Origin: Alphaproteobacteria bacterium
GTDB taxonomy: Bacteria; Pseudomonadota; Alphaproteobacteria; SMXP01
Assembly: GCA_004356335.1 (NCBI GenBank)
Contig: SMXP01000126.1
Location: forward strand, 1-6,917
DNA length: 6,917 nt
Reading direction: 5' to 3'
The translations under genes and the position numbers were made by a program. Shown piece by piece: positions 1 through 5,323 of this stretch. The notes beneath the pieces were generated by a model. That model saw nothing but the letters and a program-made list of their open reading frames with translations, was not told the DNA's origin and ran no database searches. Within the stretch, counting starts at the first letter, position 1, and each line of letters begins with the position of its first letter.

Positions 1-740
1 GTCGGCCGATCGGCAATTTCTCGAACGAGTTTCGACAATATGGCGTCGCGAAACGCTTCAAATCCTTCCGCCACAACCATAAACGCACCGGACCCCCCGA
101 TCACATTGTCGCTATAGTAAAGATCCAATTGGACATCTATGGGCGTGCCTATAGGACCCCAAGGCTGGGGCCGGTCGTTCAAGATCGGCAATCCGTTAAT
201 CGTTATACCTCTGGCCAAAGCCTGTGCGCGTGCTTCGAACAGCGGCCGCCCTCGATTATTCCGGCCATCACCGGAAATATCGATCACCCACCTAAGACCG
301 GCATAATTGTTGGTCTCGAACAAGTCTGTGGAAAAGTCGATCGCGTGGCTGATCGACGTGCGATAGCCCCGCCGAATGGGCTTGGACATAAGAGTCGCCG
401 CAAAGATCTGTGCACTCGCTTCATCCGAGATGATCATCCAGTCAACAAGTAGCTCTTGATGATAGGCATCGGCCCATTCCACATAGGTCACGGCAATTTT
501 ACCGAGAAAACTGGATTTGATGGCATTGATCACCGATGGGTGGGTAAGGGCCGCAATATAGCCATTGCGTTGCTGTCGCCCTTCAAATCCATCGACACTT
601 CCGGAAATGTCCACGGCGAGGACAAGCTCCAGATCCACTTCTTCCCCTGTCGGCGCGCCGAGATCCGGGATTTCCTGGGCACGCGATGGCACGCTCCAAA
701 TGAAAAACAGAATAACGGAAAGGCTAGTGATCGCTCTCAA
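1..740 (-). CDS. DUF1194 exported vWA-like protein (C-terminus clipped)
   Basis: Reading the minus strand from a TTG at 738-740 gives 246 residues with no stop before the window edge. Residues 1-21 form a signal peptide: MRAIT, a hydrophobic core (LSVILFFIW), then a likely cleavage site in PSRA|QE, so the protein should be exported. The mature part opens with VDLELVLAVDISGSVDG, a DxSxS metal-ion (MIDAS-like) motif at D44-S48. A second strand with DISGDGRNN starts at D154. This pattern, together with the length, is typical of DUF1194, a von Willebrand factor A-like family of unknown function common in Alphaproteobacteria. TTG is the only usable start: an in-frame TAA lies six codons upstream, and GAGG (745-748) precedes it by four bases. 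Only a few C-terminal residues are probably missing. The gene is divergent from the SnoaL/amidase pair. Family assignment is confident; the role is unknown, possibly metal-dependent binding in the periplasm. Confidence 0.85.
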   Translation of the reverse strand, partial: MRAITSLSVILFFIWSVPSRAQEIPDLGAPTGEEVDLELVLAVDISGSVDGFEGRQQRNGYIAALTHPSVINAIKSSFLGKIAVTYVEWADAYHQELLVDWMIISDEASAQIFAATLMSKPIRRGYRTSISHAIDFSTDLFETNNYAGLRWVIDISGDGRNNRGRPLFEARAQALARGITINGLPILNDRPQPWGPIGTPIDVQLDLYYSDNVIGGSGAFMVVAEGFEAFRDAILSKLVREIADRP

Positions 741-1003
741 AGGGCCTCGCTTGCGTTAGGTGCGGATTATTTCCTTGCCTGTCCGGCAGGATTCAATAGA
801 CGGCATTTTGCGCCTCCGATCGCCGCATAGCAAGAGTGACAGGCCTATGGCTGACAGTTCGCTTTCGTATGTGGATTGTGTATGCTTTCAGATGTTCATG
901 CGCTTCGGCTACGCTATCGTTTTCGTGATGCACTTCATTTCCGTTGCCGCTGGATGCCCGGTTGGCGCCGCGACAAAAATCATAAACCAGTGCGGGTATC
1001 CCG
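741..1003. other. Divergent intergenic region
   Basis: These 263 bases separate the DUF1194 gene (minus) from the SnoaL-like gene (plus) and should hold both promoters. I could not pick a convincing -35/-10 pair. Two direct TGACAG hexamers, 15 bases apart (837-842 and 852-857), are the only site-like pattern noticed and may be chance. Open frames crossing this stretch have no recognisable protein features and overlap the flanking genes. Confidence 0.5.
745..748 (-). promoter_or_regulatory. Ribosome binding site for the TTG start
   Basis: GAGG on the minus strand lies four bases before the TTG at 738-740. The spacing is short but usable. It supports the TTG start, because no ATG or GTG lies between the upstream in-frame stop and the signal peptide. 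Confidence 0.4.
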
Positions 1004-1483
1004 ATGATTGATTTGGTTGCAATCGAACAAATAAAGCAGTTGAAACATAGATATTTCAGGGCATTGGATACCGGTGATCTGGACGCATTACGTGCCTGCT
1101 TCACGGAAAACGCGACAGCGCTTTTCATTGGCAATAAACGAACGGAATTGGAAGGAAGCGAGAAGATCGTGAACTTAATTGCCGGGCACGCAACCAGTTC
1201 TCATCTGATTGCCTTGCATCAAGGCCATCATCCTGAAATCGACATTACGAGTGACGTGACGGCGGAAGGAATCTGGTATCTTCAGGACATGTTCTTGAAT
1301 TTGAAGGAAAGGACGACCGCACGCGGTGCCGCCTTTTATAAGGATCAATATGTAAAAGTCGGCGGCGAGTGGAAAATACAACACACGCTTTACGAACGTA
1401 TGTATCAAGAGATCGATAAGTGGGGCAAAGATAAGGAAGTCACAGCGCATTTCTTGGCGCGAAAAGAGCGAGAAACCAAATGA
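1004..1483 (+). CDS. SnoaL/NTF2-like family protein
   Basis: This 159-residue protein fits the NTF2-like/SnoaL_4 fold. It has an N-terminal helix with the family-typical pattern IEQIKQLKHRYFRALDTGD (residues 7-25), an acidic FTENA turn, then H72-H76 in HQGHHPEIDI and a C-terminal sheet ending in WKIQHTLYER. The fold makes a cone-shaped pocket used by dehydratases, isomerases and hydrolases as well as by non-catalytic proteins. Y17 and D22 have the spacing of the Tyr/Asp pair of bile-acid dehydratase BaiE, and H75 or H76 could stand for its His; this is inference. An in-frame TAA at 983-985 leaves ATG 1004 as the only good start, with a weak GCGGG before it. The stop overlaps the amidase start as ATGA (1480-1483), so the two are translationally coupled and the protein probably acts on the same pathway. 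The substrate cannot be told. Confidence 0.8.
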   Translation: MIDLVAIEQIKQLKHRYFRALDTGDLDALRACFTENATALFIGNKRTELEGSEKIVNLIAGHATSSHLIALHQGHHPEIDITSDVTAEGIWYLQDMFLNLKERTTARGAAFYKDQYVKVGGEWKIQHTLYERMYQEIDKWGKDKEVTAHFLARKERETK

Positions 1484-2997
1484 CGATCAAAACGCCAACG
1501 CCGTCGCAAATCATCGATGCCGGACTGCAACTGGGCCTCGACCTCACCGAAGTCGATGCAGAGGAATATATAGCCGCCATGGCACCCTTGATCGGTGGTT
1601 ATAACGCGGTCGACAGCATGCCCGACAACGTGCCGGAAGTGAAATATCCACGCACGCCCGGATACCAGCCGGAGGGGGAAGAAAATAAGTACAATGCGTG
1701 GTATCGCAAGACATCCATCAAAGGCGCCCCGGAAGGCAAACTGGCGGGCCAGCGCGTCGCCATCAAGGACAATATTTGTGTCTCCGGCGTGCCCATGATG
1801 GCTGGCGCCTCAGTGCTAGAGGGCTATGTCCCCGATATCGACGCTACGGTTGTGACACGCGTGCTCGACGCAGGGGGTGAGATCGCGGGCAAGGCTCAGT
1901 GTGAATATCTTTGTTTTTCGGGCGCCAGCCATACCGGCGCGGCAGGTGCAGCCGTCACGAACCCCTGGAATGAAAAACGCACAACGGGCGGTTCCTCGTC
2001 GGGCTGTGCGGCACTGATCGCGGCGGGCGAATTATTTATGGCTATTGGTTGCGACCAAGCGGGATCGATCCGCGTGCCGGCCTCGTTCAGCGGAATCGTC
2101 GGCATGAAGCCGACCCATGGTCTGGTTCCGTATAGCGGCATTATGCCCATCGAACTTACGCTCGATCATTGTGGGCCGATGAGCGATACGGTGAAAAATA
2201 ACGCCCTTTTGTTGGAAGTCATTGCCGGTGAAGATGGCCTCGATCCGCGTCAGTATGGCGCCCATGCCGATGACTATACGTCGGCTTTGAACGGTGACAT
2301 TGCCGGTCTTAAGATTGGCGTTCTTGAGGAAGGTTTCGGACACGAGAACTCGGATCCTAATGTCGAGGTAAAAGTTCGCGCTGCCGCCGATCACCTGACC
2401 AAACTCGGCGCCGAAATATCGACCATCTCGATCCCCTTGCATCTTCTCAATATGGCGATCTGGACACCCATCGGCGTTGAAGGCACCCTTGATTTTATGA
2501 TGCATGGCAACGGTTTCGGCACCAATTGGCGCGGCCTTTACGTCACCAGCCTGCTCAAAGCCTTTTCATCGTGGCCCCACCGAGCCAATGAATTATCCGA
2601 GTCGTTAAAATACGTAATCTTGCTGGGCCAATATATGTTGAACCAATATGGCGGCTATTATTATGCCAAGGCACAAAATCAAGCTCGACGTCTTCGGGCC
2701 GCCTACGACCAAGAACTTGCCAAAGTCGATCTGATCATGATGCCGACCTTGCCCATGACAGCCACGGAAATTCCGCCGCAAGACGCGGACCGGACCTTGA
2801 TCATCCAGCGCGCACACGAAATGTTCGGCAACACGGCGGCGTTCGATGTGACCGGGCACCCGGCACTATCGATTCCCTGCGGATTAAGCGATGGATTACC
2901 GGTCGGCCTCATGCTGGTCGGCCGGCATTATGACGAAGCGACAATCTACCGAGCGGCTTACGCCTTTGAACAGGCGGCGGATTGGAAGCAGCTCTAA
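1480..2997 (+). CDS. Amidase-signature family amidase
   Basis: This 505-residue cytoplasmic hydrolase cleaves a carboxamide to acid and ammonia or amine. The Ser-cisSer-Lys triad is visible: K96 in VAIKDN, cis-Ser S172 in TTGGSSSG, and nucleophile S196 in CDQAGSIRVPAS. The 24-residue S172-S196 gap is the family standard. The usual second strand follows (GIVGMKPTHGLVPYSG, residues 205-220), as does a C-terminal NTAAFDVTGHPALSIPCG block. An extra helical N-terminal segment of roughly 75 residues and the DHCGP...DGLDPRQ stretch resemble the Rhodococcus enantioselective, nitrile-pathway amidases, but no nitrile hydratase gene is present here. A194 replaces the first Gly of the common GGS nucleophile motif. 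There is no signal peptide. The gene starts inside the SnoaL stop codon by ATGA overlap. All key residues are intact, so it is likely active; the substrate is unknown. Confidence 0.92.
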   Translation: MTIKTPTPSQIIDAGLQLGLDLTEVDAEEYIAAMAPLIGGYNAVDSMPDNVPEVKYPRTPGYQPEGEENKYNAWYRKTSIKGAPEGKLAGQRVAIKDNICVSGVPMMAGASVLEGYVPDIDATVVTRVLDAGGEIAGKAQCEYLCFSGASHTGAAGAAVTNPWNEKRTTGGSSSGCAALIAAGELFMAIGCDQAGSIRVPASFSGIVGMKPTHGLVPYSGIMPIELTLDHCGPMSDTVKNNALLLEVIAGEDGLDPRQYGAHADDYTSALNGDIAGLKIGVLEEGFGHENSDPNVEVKVRAAADHLTKLGAEISTISIPLHLLNMAIWTPIGVEGTLDFMMHGNGFGTNWRGLYVTSLLKAFSSWPHRANELSESLKYVILLGQYMLNQYGGYYYAKAQNQARRLRAAYDQELAKVDLIMMPTLPMTATEIPPQDADRTLIIQRAHEMFGNTAAFDVTGHPALSIPCGLSDGLPVGLMLVGRHYDEATIYRAAYAFEQAADWKQL

Positions 2998-3120
2998 ACC
3001 ACGTTGACAAATCATAGAATCGAAGAACGTGGTCCGGATTCTTTAGTGGTCGCGCATTCGGACGGAAAACCGGGTCCACCCCGGCCTTCGCCGGGGCATG
3101 CTTTTCCTGAATGCGCTCTA
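2998..3120. repeat. Composite palindromic intergenic repeat, copy 1
   Basis: The element fills the gap between the convergent amidase and lipoprotein genes and begins right after the amidase stop. Module A is a stem of ACCACGTT (2998-3005) and AACGTGGT (3026-3033) around a 20-base loop holding GACAAATCATAGAATC. Module B is a second stem of GCGCATTC (3052-3059) and GAATGCGC (3109-3116), continued by GGAAAA (3064-3069) and TTTTCC (3102-3107). The loop of module B carries a further GC-rich hairpin (3079-3096). The stop codon of the lipoprotein gene (3118-3120) falls at its right end. A second copy of module A and the start of module B occurs at 6739-6802. From memory it resembles dispersed palindromic elements of Alphaproteobacteria; this needs a genome search. 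Confidence 0.75.
3079..3096. terminator. Possible bidirectional terminator hairpin
   Basis: CCCCGGC (3079-3085), a CTTC loop, then GCCGGGG (3090-3096) form a perfect 7-bp GC-only stem between convergent genes. On the plus strand TTTT follows five bases after the stem (3102-3105). On the minus strand a TTTT run also follows after a longer gap (3066-3069 as AAAA). This could stop both the amidase and the lipoprotein transcripts. The short T runs make it a weak classical terminator, and it may simply be a REP-like hairpin. Confidence 0.45.
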
Positions 3121-4248
3121 TTCCGCCAGTGCCCGTCTCACGGTATCCATGATCCAATTCGAAAAGAGTGGATGAGCCGTCAGGCCCTTGCCGAAAAACT
3201 TGTAGTCCAAGCCGTCCAAATCCCTTTTTATGCGCCTGTGAACGCCGCCGTCTGTCAGCACTGTGGTCACAACGATAACGTCCTTACCCTCGCTTATGGC
3301 ACCTTCGATCCAATCGCGTATGGCTTGCACATTGGCGGCACGTATGGGCCCCGGCGCATCGTCCTGCAAAGTCGCCGCCCTGACGTCGGGAAAACCACCA
3401 TCTTGGCGAATAATCTCGGCATGATCCTCCAAGATAGCCAGTTCGTGCGCATTATCTTCAGCGTCTTGAGGACCATGGGCAATGATAAGGATCAGTTCAT
3501 TATCCGGATCCGTGCTGAGTTCCAGTGCGTGATCAAGCAAAATGGAAGAAATCAGCGGGCTTCTCGCCGGCGTTGGCGCCATGATGATCTTGGCATCGGT
3601 TTCGATGGTGGGCACATCCAGATAGGCCGATTCATCACCTAATTGGAACATGTAATTCCACTGATTGACCAGTGAGTTTCTTTCGCCGGTTGTGGTTGGA
3701 ATGACGACGATTGTTTCAGCACCCGCCGCAACAAGATCGTCGACAGCCGATTGGACATGGGCGGATGTCATCATACTCATGCCAAGGGCGGTCGATGTGG
3801 GAAAAATCGTGGCAACCGGACCGAACGATGCTTTGAACTGGGTATCGCCGGGCTCACCAAAACCATGGGCCAGTGCCAACACACCGATACTTCCGGACAC
3901 ATTCCCGGCGCTGAGATAATCATCATAGTTCTCTCGCATGCCCGCCATGGCAGCGTTGATTTCCTCATCCGTCTTATCACTGTAAAGGGGAATCTTTCTG
4001 CGAAGATCTGCAAGCTGCTGATCCGTGAGCATGCCGTCATCATGGGACATATTTGCCATATCGGCGGTCGGCATTTCAGCAGGCGGCGGTGCCGGCGTCT
4101 GTTCTTGCGTCTCTTCTTGCGTCTCTTCTTGCGTCACCTGGTCTTCCCCCTCGCAAGCGGCAAGGCCAAGGGACAAGCTGCTCAGCAGCACAAAAGCCGA
4201 CATAACAGGTACAAAGCGTTCTGATCCAATGGGTGATACCCGCTCCAT
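3118..4248 (-). CDS. Lipoprotein with two CbiX/sirohydrochlorin chelatase-like halves
   Basis: This 376-residue protein has a lipoprotein signal: a positive N-terminus, a hydrophobic stretch (residues 13-31) and the lipobox LAAC with C32. A Glu/Gln/Thr-rich linker with QEET repeats (about 40-51) leads to a proline stretch and a short Met/His/Asp segment (MANMSHDDGM, 64-73). Two chelatase-like halves follow. Half 1 has LALAHG (H128) and ETIVVIPTTTG. Half 2 has LIIAHG (H258), DVIVVTTVLTDGGVH (H337) and a C-terminal AHPLFSNWI (H359). In CbiX/SirB enzymes paired His residues bind metal for insertion into sirohydrochlorin; only half 2 keeps both positions. Those enzymes are cytoplasmic, so a lipid-anchored relative suggests metal binding or tetrapyrrole handling in the envelope (inference). 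ATG 4248 is chosen over ATG 4272 because AGGAGA lies just before it. No cobalamin or siroheme gene is nearby. Confidence 0.8.
   Translation of the reverse strand: MERVSPIGSERFVPVMSAFVLLSSLSLGLAACEGEDQVTQEETQEETQEQTPAPPPAEMPTADMANMSHDDGMLTDQQLADLRRKIPLYSDKTDEEINAAMAGMRENYDDYLSAGNVSGSIGVLALAHGFGEPGDTQFKASFGPVATIFPTSTALGMSMMTSAHVQSAVDDLVAAGAETIVVIPTTTGERNSLVNQWNYMFQLGDESAYLDVPTIETDAKIIMAPTPARSPLISSILLDHALELSTDPDNELILIIAHGPQDAEDNAHELAILEDHAEIIRQDGGFPDVRAATLQDDAPGPIRAANVQAIRDWIEGAISEGKDVIVVTTVLTDGGVHRRIKRDLDGLDYKFFGKGLTAHPLFSNWIMDTVRRALAE
4100..4135 (-). repeat. 12-bp tandem repeat, three units, in the lipoprotein linker
   Basis: Three head-to-tail 12-base units on the plus strand (TGTTCTTGCGTC, then TCTTCTTGCGTC twice) differ by one base. 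On the minus strand they encode the tetrapeptide repeat QEET/QEET/QEQT just after the lipid-anchored Cys. The unit is a multiple of three, so changes in copy number would change linker length without breaking the frame. Confidence 0.85.
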
Positions 4249-4254
4249 GGTCGA

Positions 4255-4260
4255 TCTCCT
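4255..4260 (-). promoter_or_regulatory. Ribosome binding site fixing the lipoprotein start
   Basis: AGGAGA on the minus strand ends six bases before ATG 4246-4248. The earlier in-frame ATG at 4270-4272 would put this site inside the coding region and has no comparable site before it, so the shorter protein is preferred. Confidence 0.7.
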
Positions 4261-4307
4261 ATCTGTTCTCATTCGAATGCCCCATGATAAACGATAATTA
4301 TGACAGT

Positions 4308-4338
4308 GCTTGACCCCATCCGAAAGCCTGGGTCAAGC
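4308..4338. repeat. 9-bp perfect inverted repeat
   Basis: GCTTGACCC (4308-4316) and GGGTCAAGC (4330-4338) are separated by 13 bases. The repeat sits 60-90 bases upstream of the lipoprotein start and about 200 bases past the end of the dioxygenase pseudogene, both on the minus strand. It could be an operator for the lipoprotein gene or a weak terminator for the upstream unit. No T run follows on the minus strand, which argues against a simple terminator. Confidence 0.6.
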
Positions 4339-4443
4339 TCAAGTGAATTCGGTTCTTTCAACCTTATCAAATAACGATGCTCTTGCTCCATTCGACAACA
4401 TCTCTAGCAAATTTAACGACCGGTCGTAAGAGGAAAACACATA

Positions 4444-4477
4444 CAGAACTCGGGATCGGTCAGAACTCGGGATCGGG
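4444..4477. repeat. 17-bp tandem duplication
   Basis: CAGAACTCGGGATCGGT (4444-4460) is followed immediately by CAGAACTCGGGATCGGG (4461-4477), so 16 of 17 bases match. It lies in the gap between the dioxygenase pseudogene and the lipoprotein gene. The rest of 4249-4535 shows no gene-like frame. Confidence 0.8.
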
Positions 4478-4535
4478 GAATAGACAATTCGGCCTTCGTA
4501 ACCGGCTTTATAAAAATGACAGCCCCCGCAATAGC

Positions 4536-5272
4536 TTAACAAGGTTTGTCGCCGACAATCGAGACCCGGTAGCCCGATCGGGTTTGCGGAAAGTAGTCCC
4601 AAATCGCCAAGTGCTGCGCCGCCCGATTATCCCAGAATGCAATGGTGTGCGGCGTCCAGCGGAACCGTGCCGTGAATTCCGGCCGCGTGCAGTGTTTCAC
4701 CAAAAAATCCAGGACGGCTTTCCCTTCCTCCGCCGGCAATTCGTTGATCTTTTCGGTGTATTGTTCGTTCACGAACAAAGCCTTGCGCTTGGTCACCGGA
4801 TGCCTGTGCACGACTGGGTGCACCGAACGTGGAAACCGCTTGTTGGGATCATCGGTGATGGCCGCAAACACGCGGGCACCGTCATGAGTCGCGGTCAAGC
4901 CTTCGAGATACGTCTTCATGCCATCCGACAGGGCACCATAGGCGGCACCGGATCGCAGAACAGATCGGAATGCCAACGGTCGCCTGCGAAAAAAGTCGAC
5001 TCGGCATCGGTGTGGATTGCCACGATCTCGGGATGCTCCTGCAACCCCGCCACCCCTGAATGTATGTGCAGCTCGCCGAAGTGGCGTCCGAGCGTTTTGT
5101 GGGCTTCGAAATCGATCGGCTGATCGCGGAAGAAGATCACCAGATACTCGGTTAGCGCATCGTGCAGCTCTTGCACTTGCCGGTCCGACAGGGCTTGTGT
5201 TAAATCGATTCCGCCAATCTCTGCGCCGATATGCGGTGTGAGCGGCGAAACGGTGATGGTTTTATACGACAT
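4536..5272 (-). pseudogene. TauD/TfdA-family 2-oxoglutarate dioxygenase, broken by deletion
   Basis: The start at 5272 has AGGAGG (5279-5284) at ideal spacing. The first frame matches TauD from the N-terminus through FGELHIH and the iron motif WHSD (H101, D103), then CDPVPP. After that it shifts and stops within a few codons. The remainder continues in another frame from about 4946 with AAYGALSDGMKTYLEGL, HPVVHRHPV, ALFVNEQYTEKI, the distal iron ligand QH (codon 4611-4613), an Arg-rich 2-oxoglutarate region (TRSGYR) and GDKP, ending at 4536. Compared with E. coli TauD from memory, about 25 residues around the conserved GGDT segment are missing, so an internal deletion of roughly 76 bp caused the break. 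The intact enzyme (about 270 residues) would have used Fe(II) and 2-oxoglutarate to hydroxylate a small substrate such as a sulfonate or aryloxy acid. It lies 51 bases downstream of the MFS gene in one operon. Confidence 0.88.
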
Positions 5273-5278
5273 CGTTAG

Positions 5279-5284
5279 CCTCCT
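5279..5284 (-). promoter_or_regulatory. Consensus Shine-Dalgarno of the broken dioxygenase
   Basis: A perfect AGGAGG on the minus strand ends six bases before the ATG at 5270-5272. The translation start is intact although the reading frame downstream is broken, which fits a recent loss of function or a sequence error. Confidence 0.8.
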
Positions 5285-5323
5285 ATATCGGCGTAAGCAA
5301 TGTTTCGCCTCCGTACACGGAGA

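Noticed and set aside
129..830. Plus-strand open frames over the left edge
   Set aside because: They are antisense shadows of the DUF1194 gene, whose minus-strand frame has a signal peptide and family motifs.
837..857. Two TGACAG direct repeats as an operator
   Set aside because: Hexamer pairs at this distance are easily found by chance and no symmetry or promoter context supports them.
760..1134. Open frames of 83 (plus) and 113 (minus) residues across the divergent intergenic region
   Set aside because: They overlap real gene starts, show no family motif or good ribosome binding site, and have ragged composition.
2998..3120. CRISPR or IS origin for the intergenic repeat
   Set aside because: There is no repeat-spacer periodicity, no transposase frame and no target-site duplication; it is a dispersed palindrome.
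3004..3642. 212-residue plus-strand frame
   Set aside because: It is antisense to the chelatase-like lipoprotein and begins inside the palindromic repeat; no domain is recognisable.
4249..4272. Longer lipoprotein start at ATG 4272
   Set aside because: AGGAGA lies within this extension at correct distance from ATG 4248, and the extension adds nothing to the signal peptide.
4536..4976. Independent gene starting at ATG 4976 for the second half of the dioxygenase
   Set aside because: Its first ten residues come from the wrong frame of the upstream half, and no ribosome binding site precedes it; it is the 3' part of the broken gene.
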